Below the pieces are notes generated by a model. That model was not told the origin of the DNA, ran no database searches, and saw only the letters and a program-made list of their open reading frames with translations. Positions 24,485 through 33,257 of a stretch of 64,000 nt of DNA are shown here, one piece after another. Source of the stretch: Plantactinospora sp040120695 (GTDB lineage: Bacteria; Actinomycetota; Actinomycetes; Mycobacteriales; Micromonosporaceae); the NCBI RefSeq assembly GCF_040120695.1, contig NZ_JBEEAC010000030.1, positions 6,111 through 70,110 of the forward strand, in the 5' to 3' direction. Numbering within the stretch: the stretch's first letter is position 1; each line of letters begins with the position of its first letter. The position numbers and the translations under genes were made by a program.

Positions 24485-27400
24485 ATGGCAGTGGAGCTGG
24501 TGCTCTTCGGTGAGGTGCGGGCCCGGGTCGACGGCCGGCCGGTCGATCTCGGCCACGCGCGGCAGCGGTGCGTGCTGGCGGCGCTGCTGGTCGACGCCAA
24601 CCGGGTGGTGCCGGTGGACCGGCTGCTGGACCGGGTGTGGGGCGAGGTGCGCCCGCGGCACGCCCGCAACGCCCTCTCCGGGTATGTGTCCCGGCTGCGT
24701 GGGCTGCTCGGCGCGGGCGGCGGGGCCACGATCGTCCGCCGGTCCGACGGGTACCTGCTGAAGGTCGATCCGGAGGCGGTCGATCTGCACCGCTTCCACC
24801 GGCTGCTCGCCCGGGCCCGGTCCGCCGCCCGACCCGGCGCCCCCGGCGATCGGGACAGTCGGAACGGCCCAGGCGGTCAGCGCGGCGGTCCGCCCCACGA
24901 CGGGGCGACCCCGGCCGCGCTGCTCGAAGAGGCGTTGTCGCTGTGCCGTGGCGAGCCCTTCGGCAGCCTCGACACGCCCTGGCTGGCCGGGATCCGTACC
25001 GCACTCGCGGCCGAACGACTGGGCGCCGAACTCGATCTGACCGATCTCGCCCTGGTCGCCGGCCGGCACGCCGAACTCCTCGGCGAGCTGACGGGGCGGG
25101 CCGCCGCGTACCCGTTCGACGAGCGGATCGCCGGGCAGGTGATGACCGCGCTGTACCGCTGCGGCCGGCAGGCCGACGCGCTCCGGCACTACCAGGACGT
25201 CCGGTCCCGGCTCGCCGAGGAGCTGGGCATGGATCCGGCACCGGCACTGCAACGGCTGTACCGGCGGATCCTGACCGGCGACCCGGCGCTGGACGGCCCT
25301 CCGGCGCCGGCCCCGCAGGCTCCGCCCGCCCCGCAGGCTCCGCCGGGTCCGCAGGCTCCGCCCGCCCCGCAGGCTCCGCCGGGTCCGCAGAGTCCGCCGG
25401 CCCCGCAGAGTCCGCCGGGTCCGCAGAGTCCGCCGGGTCCGCCGGCCCCGCAGAGTCCGCCGCCGCCGGGGAGCGCCGCGAGCCCGCCGCTGGACGACGC
25501 CGCGAGCCCGTCGCCGTCGCTGCCCCGGCAACTGCCGGCACCGCCGGCCGCGTTCACCGCGCGGGAGTACGAGCTGACCGAGCTGGACGCGCTCGTCGAC
25601 CCGGCCTCCGGCGTCGGCGCCACCGCTGTGGTCTCCGGCTCCGCCGGAGTGGGCAAGAGCGCGCTCGCGCTGCACTGGGCACACCGCAACGCCGACCACT
25701 TTCCCGACGGGCAGCTCTACGTCAACCTGCGCGGCTTCGACCAGGACGGTGTGCTGGTCGACCCGGCGGAGGCGGTGCGCGGATTCCTCGACGCGTTCGG
25801 CGTCGGCGCCCGGCGGATACCGGTGGGGCTCGCCGCGCAGGCCGCGCTCTACCGCAGCCTGGTCGCCGGCCGGCGGATGCTGGTGGTCCTCGACAACGCC
25901 CGCGACGCCCGGCAGGTCCGCCCGCTGCTGCCCGGCGCCCCCGGCTGCGCCACCGTGGTGACCAGCCGGAACCGGCTGGCCGGCCTGGTCGCGATCGACG
26001 GCGCGCGGCCGGTCACCGTCGACCTGTTCCGGCCTGCCGAGGCCCGACGCTTCCTGGTCCGGCGCCTCGGCGCCGACCGGGTGGCCGACGAGCCGGCCGC
26101 CGTGGCCGAGATCGCGGCCCGGTGCGCGCGGTTGCCGTTGGCGCTGGCCGTGGTGGCTGCCCGCGCCGCCGCGTACCGGCACTTCCGTCTCGCCGATCTG
26201 GCCGCCGAGTTGCGCACCGCCGACTGCAGCCTCGACCCGTTCGACGGTGGCGAACCGGCGGCGAACGTCCGGGCCGTCTTCTCCTGGTCGTACCGGGCAC
26301 TGCACCCCGCCGCCGCTCGGTTGTTCCGGCTGGTCGGGCTGCATCCCGGGGCGGATCTGACCGCGCCGGCCGTGGCCAGCCTCGCCGGCCTGCCGGTGGC
26401 GGCGGTACGCCGGCTGCTCACCGAGCTGGCCCAGGCGCACCTGCTCGACGAACGGTCGCCGGGGCGGTACGCCGGACACGACCTGCTGCGGGCGTACGCC
26501 GCCGAACGGGCCGAGGCCGAGGAGGCGGCCACCGACCGGCGTACGGCGGCGACCCGGCTACTCGACCACTACCTGCACACCGCGTATGCGGCCGACCGGC
26601 TGCTGTATCCACACCGCGACCCGATCGTGCTGGCCGAGCCGGCCCCGGGCGCCGAACCCGAGTCCTTCGCCGACCGGGCCGGCGCGGGGGCGTGGCTGCG
26701 GGCCGAACACCGGACCCTGCACACCCTGGTCGACTGGGCGGCCCGGAACGGGTTCGACCGGCACTGCTGGGAGCTGGCCTGGAGCCTGACCAGCTTCTTC
26801 AACCTGAGCGGGTACTGGCACGACCAGGTGGCCGTGCAGCGTACCGCGCTGGAGGCGGCGGGCCGGGTCGGCGACGAGGCGGCGCAGGCGCACGTACACC
26901 GGAATCTCGGCCGGGCGCAGACCCAGCTCGGCCGCCTCGACCAGGCCCGGGCTCACCTCGTCGAGGCGGCGCGGCTCTTCGTCGCCGTCGGCGACCGCGC
27001 CAACCATGCGCAGACGCGGGTGAACCTCGCGCGGATCCTCGAACAGCAGGGTCGGGACCGGGCGGCGCTGCACCACGACCGGCGCTCGCTCGACCTCTAC
27101 CGCGAGATCGGTCACCTGACCGGGCAGGCCCGGGCGATGAACAACATCGCCTGCATGCTCACCCGGCTCGGCGAGTACGACCAGGCCCGGGAGCTGTGCC
27201 GGCAGGCGCTCCGGCTCAACGAGGAGATCGGCAACCGGCACGGTACGGCGACGAACTGGCAGACTCTCGGCTATCTCGAATGCGCCGCCGGGGCGTACCC
27301 GGCCGCGGTCGCCGGCTGCCGGCGCGCGCTCGACCTCTTCGCCGAGGTCGGTGACCGGGGCGGCGCCGCGGAGACGCTGACCTGCCTCGGCGAGGCGCTG

Positions 27401-27622
27401 CACGGCGGCGGCGAAATCAGTGCCGCCGTGCAGGCGTGGGAACGGGCGCTGGTGCTGCACGACGAGATGGGCCACCCGGACGCCGACCGGGTACGCCGGC
27501 ACCTGCTCGCGGCGCGGCAGGACGGCCGGATCGGCAGCATGCTCCCGGCGGGTACCGCCGCACGCCCGCGTACCGCCGCACGCCCGGATGCCGCCGCCTC
27601 GGGCCGGTACCCGGGAAGCTGA
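24485..27622 (+). CDS. AfsR/SARP-type regulator with NB-ARC and TPR domains
   Basis: A 1045-residue multidomain regulator. Residues about 1-95 are an OmpR-like winged helix, and 96-270 are the BTAD domain (PWLAGIRTALAAERL, GQVMTALYRCGRQADALRHYQD). Residues about 274-330 form a Pro/Gln linker of PQAPPAP-type repeats. An NB-ARC ATPase has its Walker A near 386-394 (GSAGVGKSALAL) and a Walker B (RMLVVLDNARD). A C-terminal TPR array of about 300 residues follows (ARAMNNIACMLTRLGEYDQARELC). The ATG at 24485 starts the DNA-binding domain. Such proteins are global or cluster activators. No cluster of its own is clear here; the cassette 3 kb upstream is a possible target. Its Pro linker is low-complexity DNA prone to length change. 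Confidence 0.93.
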   Translation: MAVELVLFGEVRARVDGRPVDLGHARQRCVLAALLVDANRVVPVDRLLDRVWGEVRPRHARNALSGYVSRLRGLLGAGGGATIVRRSDGYLLKVDPEAVDLHRFHRLLARARSAARPGAPGDRDSRNGPGGQRGGPPHDGATPAALLEEALSLCRGEPFGSLDTPWLAGIRTALAAERLGAELDLTDLALVAGRHAELLGELTGRAAAYPFDERIAGQVMTALYRCGRQADALRHYQDVRSRLAEELGMDPAPALQRLYRRILTGDPALDGPPAPAPQAPPAPQAPPGPQAPPAPQAPPGPQSPPAPQSPPGPQSPPGPPAPQSPPPPGSAASPPLDDAASPSPSLPRQLPAPPAAFTAREYELTELDALVDPASGVGATAVVSGSAGVGKSALALHWAHRNADHFPDGQLYVNLRGFDQDGVLVDPAEAVRGFLDAFGVGARRIPVGLAAQAALYRSLVAGRRMLVVLDNARDARQVRPLLPGAPGCATVVTSRNRLAGLVAIDGARPVTVDLFRPAEARRFLVRRLGADRVADEPAAVAEIAARCARLPLALAVVAARAAAYRHFRLADLAAELRTADCSLDPFDGGEPAANVRAVFSWSYRALHPAAARLFRLVGLHPGADLTAPAVASLAGLPVAAVRRLLTELAQAHLLDERSPGRYAGHDLLRAYAAERAEAEEAATDRRTAATRLLDHYLHTAYAADRLLYPHRDPIVLAEPAPGAEPESFADRAGAGAWLRAEHRTLHTLVDWAARNGFDRHCWELAWSLTSFFNLSGYWHDQVAVQRTALEAAGRVGDEAAQAHVHRNLGRAQTQLGRLDQARAHLVEAARLFVAVGDRANHAQTRVNLARILEQQGRDRAALHHDRRSLDLYREIGHLTGQARAMNNIACMLTRLGEYDQARELCRQALRLNEEIGNRHGTATNWQTLGYLECAAGAYPAAVAGCRRALDLFAEVGDRGGAAETLTCLGEALHGGGEISAAVQAWERALVLHDEMGHPDADRVRRHLLAARQDGRIGSMLPAGTAARPRTAARPDAAASGRYPGS

Positions 27623-27623
27623 C

Positions 27624-27661
27624 GACGGCCGGTCGGCGCCCGTGGCTGCCGACCGGCCGTC
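27624..27661. terminator. Bidirectional hairpin terminator
   Basis: Perfect 14-bp stem (GACGGCCGGTCGGC / GCCGACCGGCCGTC) with a 10-base loop, starting two bases after the SARP stop codon and ending ten bases before the end of the convergent secreted-protein gene. Confidence 0.88.
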
Positions 27662-27670
27662 CCGAACCCG

Positions 27671-28576
27671 TCAGGAGGCGCAGATCGCCTGGCTGACGAT
27701 GAAGTCCCAGTCCTGACTGACCGGAGTGTTCTCCACCGCGAACGCCTGGACGTCGTCGAGTGCGTTGGCCGGGTAGACCACCTGGAGCGAGACCCCACCG
27801 GGCGCGGTGTCGGAGATCGCCGCACCCGCACCGTGCACCCGGGTACCGTTCGGGCAGCGCGCGAAGGCGATCTTCTCCGACTCCGAGTCGCTCTGCGCCG
27901 AGGCGGTCATGACCACCTGGTAGCCGGCCGGCCGATTCAGGCAGACCGCGTACGCGTCGACGGTCCAGTTGCCGGAGTAGCCGTTCGCGTCCTCGTGGGC
28001 GGTGGCCCGGAAGATGTCACCGCTGGCCGAGGCCCGGGACACCTGGAGTGCCACGTCCCGCCCCGGGTTGACGATCCGGGCACCGCCGCCGATGGCCCGC
28101 TTGCTGCCGCACTCCGCCCGCGCCTCCAACTCGACCGGGGACGAGGTCGCCGAGTTCCGGGTACCCACCACCTGGTAGCCGGAGAGTCCGGACCGGCTGG
28201 CGCAGATCGCGTACGCCTGCACCCACCAGTCGCCGGTCATCGCGGCCGTGGTCTCCGAGCCGGTCACCACGAAGCTGTCCGGGGCTCCGTCGGTGCGGTG
28301 CTCCGGGAAGAGCTGCACCAGCGTCACCTTGGCGCTGTCCGCGGCGGCCACCGCGAAGGCCCAGCCCCCGCCGCCGATCACCCACTTGCCGGCCGGACAC
28401 TCGGCCCGGGCGGTGTGGGTCTGCTGCGAGTCGATCGCCGACAGCGGAGACGTCACCTTCTCGATGCCGGTCACCGCCGCGGCCGGGCCGGCACCGGCAA
28501 ACTGGACCCCGACCTGGGCGGCCACCACGATCATGGCGGCACCGGCCGGGGCGAACCAGCGGTTCATGCGAGTCAT
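27671..28576 (-). CDS. Secreted protein with three internal repeats
   Basis: A 301-residue exported protein of unknown function. A signal peptide (MTRMNRWFAPAGAAMIVVAA..., cleavage near AGPAAAVTG) precedes three related segments of about 85 residues. Each has a Cys then a Gly-rich strand (ECPAGKWVIGGGGWAF; ECGSKRAIGGGARIV; RCPNGTRVHGAGAAI) and, in two, a strand ending in Tyr-Ala-x-Cys (QAYAICAS; DAYAVCLN); the last ends SQAICAS. The paired Cys would give one disulfide per repeat. The GTG/ATG region has GAGAGGGG upstream; the ATG nine bases later is an alternative. A compact beta-rich fold is likely. No enzyme motif was seen. Confidence 0.8.
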   Translation of the reverse strand: MTRMNRWFAPAGAAMIVVAAQVGVQFAGAGPAAAVTGIEKVTSPLSAIDSQQTHTARAECPAGKWVIGGGGWAFAVAAADSAKVTLVQLFPEHRTDGAPDSFVVTGSETTAAMTGDWWVQAYAICASRSGLSGYQVVGTRNSATSSPVELEARAECGSKRAIGGGARIVNPGRDVALQVSRASASGDIFRATAHEDANGYSGNWTVDAYAVCLNRPAGYQVVMTASAQSDSESEKIAFARCPNGTRVHGAGAAISDTAPGGVSLQVVYPANALDDVQAFAVENTPVSQDWDFIVSQAICAS

Positions 28577-28807
28577 TGCCCTGTTCCCCTCTCTTTCCGG
28601 GTCGTCGGTCGGCCCGGGTAACTGCCGACAACGGTGGCCGGCGAGGTTTCGGCAACTCTTCGGTGACGATGAAACCGCAGGTCATTGGCGTGAAGCCGAA
28701 CCGAAGCCGCCGACCGCCACACTCGGCGGCAGACGGGGCCGCGACCGGCCGCCGTCCCGATCGAGCGGGGCGACCGACGTGCGCCCCGGTAGCGAGGAGG
28801 CCAGCCG

Positions 28808-29380
28808 ATGAATCTCCCGTCGGTAGGTACCGCCCGGGCCGGCGTGCCGCGATGGCCGGCTCTCCTGCACCGCTGGCCGAGCCTGCTCGGCCTGGCGGTC
28901 GCCGTACCGCAGCTCGTGCTCGGCGCGGGTCACGAGACGGTGGCCATCGTGGTCTGTGTGGCCACACTGTGCTACCTCGGCGCGGCCGCGTTCGACCGGC
29001 CGTGGGTCGCCTGGGCGGCGGTTCCCGGAGCCAGCGTGGTGGTGACGATCAGCAAGATCACCGGCCTGGCCTGGTGGGCGGGCATCGGCATCGCCGCACT
29101 CGCCCTGGTCGTCGTCGGCCTGTTCAACCGGGCGCCCCGACCGGCCTTCACCGCACAGGTCGCGGCACTGATCGGGTACGGCGGTCTCGCCGTCGGCACG
29201 CTCGCGGTGGCGCCGCGCGCCGGCTTGGTCCTCGCCGGCATGCTGCTGACCGGTCATGGCCTGTGGGACCTTGTCCACTATCGACGCAACGAGGTGGTGC
29301 CCCGATCGCTGGCCGAGTTCTGCCTGCTGCTGGACGTGCCGCTGGGGATCGGCGTCATCGTGCTCGCCCTTCTCGACTGA
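28808..29380 (+). CDS. Hypothetical integral membrane protein
   Basis: A 190-residue protein with about six hydrophobic spans (for example LLGLAVAVPQLVLGAG, IVVCVATLCYLGAAAF, GIGIAALALVVVGLF, ALIGYGGLAVGTLAV, LLLDVPLGIGVIVLALL) and few loops. There is a conserved-looking GHGLWDLVHYRRNEVV near the C-terminus that could carry functional His and Asp residues. The ATG has GAGGAGGCC upstream. I do not recognise a characterised family. It is divergent from the secreted repeat protein and convergent with the PLP enzyme. Confidence 0.75.
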   Translation: MNLPSVGTARAGVPRWPALLHRWPSLLGLAVAVPQLVLGAGHETVAIVVCVATLCYLGAAAFDRPWVAWAAVPGASVVVTISKITGLAWWAGIGIAALALVVVGLFNRAPRPAFTAQVAALIGYGGLAVGTLAVAPRAGLVLAGMLLTGHGLWDLVHYRRNEVVPRSLAEFCLLLDVPLGIGVIVLALLD

Positions 29381-29391
29381 CTCGGAGGACC

Positions 29392-29410
29392 GGGCCCGAC
29401 CGCCGGGCCC
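29392..29410. terminator. Short hairpin between convergent genes
   Basis: A 7-bp stem (GGGCCCG / CGGGCCC) with a 5-base loop fills the 30-bp gap between the membrane protein gene and the convergent PLP enzyme gene. Confidence 0.6.
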
Positions 29411-30622
29411 CTACCAGCCGCGCAGCCGGGGCCAGATCTCCGTGGCGGCACCGGTGGCCGGGTCCAGCACCAGGTACTCGTCGTGCTGGGCGGCGGTCGC
29501 GCAGGCGTGGATCGGCAGGATCCGCACCCGGGTGCCGACCGGAAGATCGGGCAGGGTGCCGTGGCTGCCCGGCCGGACGGTCAGGATGCCGTGTTCCTGG
29601 CTGGCGTCGGTCATCAGCAGATCCGGATAGTGCGGCCCGTCGAGCCGGGCGACCAGGCCGTAACCCTGGTCGACGGGCTGCACCGAGGTCCCCCGGTCGC
29701 GTGAGGTGGCCATCCAGCCGCCGTCGGTGACGATCCAGCCCCGCTCCGGCTGGTGCCCGATGACCGTGACGACCACGGACATCGCCAGGTCGTCGACGGT
29801 GCAGACGCCGATCCCGGCCATCACCAGGTCGAAGAAGACGAAGTTGCCGGCCCGGACCTCGGTCACCCCGGTGAGGTCCGCCGCGGAGTGCGCGGTCGGG
29901 GTCGAGCCGACGCTGACCACCGGCACGGCGAAGCCGGCGGCCCGGAGCAGCTCGACGGCCCGGACCGCGCTGGCCCGCTCGTTCTCCGCCGCGTCGACCA
30001 GTTCCTCCCGGGACCGGCAGTGGTACGACCCGCCCGCGTGCAGCAGTACCCCCCGGGCCTCGGCACCGCCCCGCTCCAGCGTCCCGGCGATCCGCACCGC
30101 CGCCGGGTCGTCCGGGCGCAGCCCGCCCCGGTGCCCGTCGCAGTCGATCTCGATCAGCGCCGGGACGGAGACCCCGGTCCGGGTCGAGACGGCGGCCACC
30201 GCCTCGGCCTGGGCGACGCTGTCGATCAGCACCTGGAGGTCCACCCCGGCGCGACGCAGCGCCACCACCCGATCCAGCTTCTGCGGGGCGAGCCCGACCG
30301 CGTACAGGATGTCGGTGTAGCCGTGTGCGGCGAAGACCTCCGCCTCGCGCAGCGTCGAGACGGTGATCGGGCCCGGCTCGCCGTCGAAGAGCAGCCGGGC
30401 GACGGCCAGCGACTTCGCCGTCTTGACGTGCGGGCGCAGCGGGGTACCCGACCGGGCCAGCCGGGATCGGAGCCGGGCGATGTTCCGGCGCACCCGCTCC
30501 GGGTCGACCAGCAGGAAAGGAGTCTCGGGCCGGCCCTCGGCGGGCCGCGACTCTGTTGACCCCTGTTGTCGGCAGGGTGGGCCCTCGCCGGCCGGCGCCG
30601 GGCGGTCACTGGTCAGGGTCAC
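29411..30622 (-). CDS. PLP enzyme of the D-threonine aldolase / D-serine dehydratase family
   Basis: A 403-residue fold-type III PLP enzyme. The alanine-racemase-like barrel has the Schiff-base Lys in RPHVKTAKSL near residue 70, and IEIDCDGHRGGL and LLHAGGSYHC are family motifs. The C-terminal domain carries the metal-site pattern HACATAAQHDEYLVL, with the His and Cys that bind Zn or Mn in D-threonine aldolase and D-serine dehydratase. It breaks down D-hydroxy amino acids. The GTG at 30622 is chosen for the GGAGGAG seven bases upstream; the open frame continues but without a ribosome site. It is divergent from the Hsp70-fusion gene. Confidence 0.88.
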   Translation of the reverse strand: MTLTSDRPAPAGEGPPCRQQGSTESRPAEGRPETPFLLVDPERVRRNIARLRSRLARSGTPLRPHVKTAKSLAVARLLFDGEPGPITVSTLREAEVFAAHGYTDILYAVGLAPQKLDRVVALRRAGVDLQVLIDSVAQAEAVAAVSTRTGVSVPALIEIDCDGHRGGLRPDDPAAVRIAGTLERGGAEARGVLLHAGGSYHCRSREELVDAAENERASAVRAVELLRAAGFAVPVVSVGSTPTAHSAADLTGVTEVRAGNFVFFDLVMAGIGVCTVDDLAMSVVVTVIGHQPERGWIVTDGGWMATSRDRGTSVQPVDQGYGLVARLDGPHYPDLLMTDASQEHGILTVRPGSHGTLPDLPVGTRVRILPIHACATAAQHDEYLVLDPATGAATEIWPRLRGW

Positions 30623-30843
30623 GGCGACTCTCCTCCGGTTGCCCGGCAAGTCTAGGCCGACCTCCCGCCCGGTCCGGGCCGGACAGCCAGCCGTCTTCAC
30701 CCGGGCCGGATTCACCGTCGTGCAGGCGGAGAGCGGCGGTGCCGCCCTGCTCGGCGGATCGGCGTCCGGACGGGACCGGTGTCGGACGCCGACGTTCCGG
30801 GGCGTCGATGTTCCGGGCGTCGAGGGCCGACTAGGCTGCCGGG

Positions 30844-33090
30844 GTGGCGGACGGTGATTTCCGGCTGAGTGTCGACTACGGCACCTCGCACACTGCGGCC
30901 GTGTTGCGCTGGCCGGACGGGCGTACCCGTCCGCTGCTGTTCGACGGTTCGCCACTGCTCGCCTCGGCCACCTGTGTGGATGACGGCGGCACGATTCTGT
31001 CCGGTCAGGACGCCATCGGCGCCGCCCGGCGGCGGCCGCAGGGCTTCGAGCCGTACCCGAAGCGGCGCATCGGCGAGGGCATGCTCTGGCTCGGCGACCG
31101 GGAGGTCTCCGTCACCTCACTGGTGGTCGCCACGCTGGCCCGGGTGGCCGACGAGGCCGGCCGGGTCGCGGGGCCGGACGGGCCCGGATCCGTACTGCTC
31201 ACCGTGCCCGCCACCTGGGGGACAACCCGGCGGGCCCTGCTGGTGGCCGCCGCCGTCGAGGCCGGCCTGCCCGAGCCCCGGCTCGCCGCCGAGCCGGTCG
31301 CCGCCGCGAGCTACCTGGTGGGGGCCGGCGAACTGACCGTGCCGACCGGCGGTCACGTCGCCGTCTACGACCTCGGCGCCGGTACCTTCGACGCGACCGT
31401 GGTCCGGCGGACCGCGACCGGCGGCTTCACCGTGCTGGCCACCGACGGCCTGCCGCAGACCGGCGGGCTGGATCTCGACGCGGCGCTGGTCGGGTACGTC
31501 GGTCGGCTGCTGGCGGACCGCGATCCGGACCGGTGGCGGCGGCTGACCGCACCGGACGACGACGCCGACCGCCGTGCCGCGCTGACCCTGTGGGACGAGG
31601 CACGCCGGGCGAAGGAGAGCCTGAGCCGAACCTCGGTCGGTTACCTGCACGTCCCGCTCTTCGACGAGTCGGTGCCGGTCGGCCGGGAGGAGTTCGACCG
31701 ACTGGCCCGGGCGGTGCTGGACCGCACCGTCGAGGTGACAGTGGCGGCGATCCGTTCGGCCGGCCCCGGGGCGGGACCGGCCACGGTCGTCCTGGTCGGC
31801 GGCGCCAGCCGGATCCCGCTGGCCGCCACCCTGCTGCACCGGGTCCTCGGGGTGGCGCCGGTCGTCACCGAGCAGCCGGAACTCGTGGTGGCCGAGGGCG
31901 CCCTGGCGGTATCGCCGGACGACATGCTGCAGCCCGCGCCGGCCCCACCAACGCCACCAACGCCACCCAGCACTCCGCCAGCAACGCCACCCGGCACTCC
32001 GCCGTCACCTCCACCTGGCACTCCGGCGCCAACGCCACCCGGCACTCCGCCGTCACCTCCACCTGGCACTCTGGCACCAACGCCACCCGGCGCTCGGTCG
32101 TCACCTCCACCTGGCTCTCTGGCACCAACGCCACCCGGCGCTCGGTCGTCACCGCCGCCCGACCCCAAGGCGGCCGGGCGGTCGGCGGTGCCCCGGGTGA
32201 GCGGTCGACTCCAGCTCGCCGGGGTACTCGTGCTGGTCCTGCTGGCCGTCGCCGTGGTGCTGCGCCCATGGGACCGGCCCGGCGGTGGGGCCGCCGACCC
32301 CACCCCGAGCGTGGGGGCGACGTCGAGATTCGCCGACGGCACCACCATGCAACGGTTGCAGGCGGCGGGGCGGATGACGATCGGAAGCAGGTTCGACCTG
32401 CCCGGCACCGGTCACCGCGAACCCGACGGGACGATGACGGGATTCGACGTGGAGATCGGCCGGTTGATCGCCGCCGAGCTCGGCCTCGACCCCGCCGATG
32501 TGCGGTGGACGGAGGTTTCGTTGACCGGCCGGGAGGATCTCCTCGAGCAGGGCGCGGTCGACCTGGTCATCGCCACCTACACCATCACCGAGGCACGCGC
32601 CCGGCGGGTCGCGTTCGCCGGACCGTACCACCTGCCGGGGCAGCGACTGCTGGTGCGCGCCGACGACACCGTGATCACCGGCCCGGAGGCGCTACTGACC
32701 GTCGGCGCCCAGGTCTGCACCGTCAGCGGCACCCCGCACGGCGGGCGGCTCGAAGCGCACCTCGACGGCCGGTCGTCGACGCTGGTGTCGCGGGCGAGCT
32801 ACCAGAAGTGCGCGGAGGCGCTCGCCTCCGGCGAGCTCGACGCGATCACCGGCGACGGGTCGGCCCTGGCGGGCCTCGTCGCCGACGGCGACACCCGGTT
32901 CCGGCTGGCGGGCCCGGGGTTCGACCCGCAGCCGCACGGAATCGGCCTGCGCCGAGGTGACGAGCCGTTCCGGGACTGGCTCACCGACACCCTGCGGCGG
33001 ATCATCGCCGACGGCCGCTGGCAGGCTGCCTGGCAACGTACCCTCGGCCGCTACGACGAACAGGAGCCGACCGTCCCCGAGGTCCGCTGA
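30844..33090 (+). CDS. Hsp70-type ATPase fused to membrane span and family-3 solute-binding domain
   Basis: A 748-residue chimera. Residues 1-360 are an Hsp70 nucleotide-binding domain with phosphate 1 (Asp11, DYGTSHTAAV), phosphate 2 (YDLGAGTFDATVV) and adenosine (LVGGASRIPL) motifs, but no substrate-binding domain. Residues about 363-445 are a Pro/Thr/Ser linker built of 16-residue repeats. One span follows (about 456-475, LAGVLVLVLLAVAVVL). Residues about 496-740 are an amino-acid ABC-type periplasmic binding domain (GFDVEIGRLIAAELG, VDLVIATYTITEARARRVAFAGPY, LDAITGDGSALAGL). Topology would put the ATPase inside and the binding domain outside, so it looks like a one-protein sensor. No permease or ATPase of an ABC importer is adjacent. 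The GTG start has only a weak ribosome site. Confidence 0.9.
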   Translation: MADGDFRLSVDYGTSHTAAVLRWPDGRTRPLLFDGSPLLASATCVDDGGTILSGQDAIGAARRRPQGFEPYPKRRIGEGMLWLGDREVSVTSLVVATLARVADEAGRVAGPDGPGSVLLTVPATWGTTRRALLVAAAVEAGLPEPRLAAEPVAAASYLVGAGELTVPTGGHVAVYDLGAGTFDATVVRRTATGGFTVLATDGLPQTGGLDLDAALVGYVGRLLADRDPDRWRRLTAPDDDADRRAALTLWDEARRAKESLSRTSVGYLHVPLFDESVPVGREEFDRLARAVLDRTVEVTVAAIRSAGPGAGPATVVLVGGASRIPLAATLLHRVLGVAPVVTEQPELVVAEGALAVSPDDMLQPAPAPPTPPTPPSTPPATPPGTPPSPPPGTPAPTPPGTPPSPPPGTLAPTPPGARSSPPPGSLAPTPPGARSSPPPDPKAAGRSAVPRVSGRLQLAGVLVLVLLAVAVVLRPWDRPGGGAADPTPSVGATSRFADGTTMQRLQAAGRMTIGSRFDLPGTGHREPDGTMTGFDVEIGRLIAAELGLDPADVRWTEVSLTGREDLLEQGAVDLVIATYTITEARARRVAFAGPYHLPGQRLLVRADDTVITGPEALLTVGAQVCTVSGTPHGGRLEAHLDGRSSTLVSRASYQKCAEALASGELDAITGDGSALAGLVADGDTRFRLAGPGFDPQPHGIGLRRGDEPFRDWLTDTLRRIIADGRWQAAWQRTLGRYDEQEPTVPEVR
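31984..32160 (+). repeat. 48-bp tandem repeat encoding the Hsp70-fusion linker
   Basis: About 3.7 copies of a 48-bp unit start at 31984, 32032, 32080 and 32128 with ACGCCACCC. They encode TPPGTPPSPPPGTPAP, TPPGTPPSPPPGTLAP, TPPGARSSPPPGSLAP and a partial copy. Exact 48-bp periodicity with few changes points to recent expansion; linker length probably varies among strains. Confidence 0.9.
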
Positions 33091-33257
33091 GTCGTTGGCC
33101 TGTGGGACCGGTGCCGAGCTGCCGGTGCCGAGCTGCCGGTGCCGGCGATCCCGGCGACATGCGGCGACACCGGGCGAGGTGACCCGCCGGAACATCCCGG
33201 CGACGGTTCGGGCGAGCCGCAGCCCTCGGCACGGATCCCCGGCCGAGAATGCAGGAC

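Noticed and set aside
31860..32160. CRISPR-like array in the Pro-rich linker DNA
   Set aside because: Units are coding, in frame and without unique spacers.
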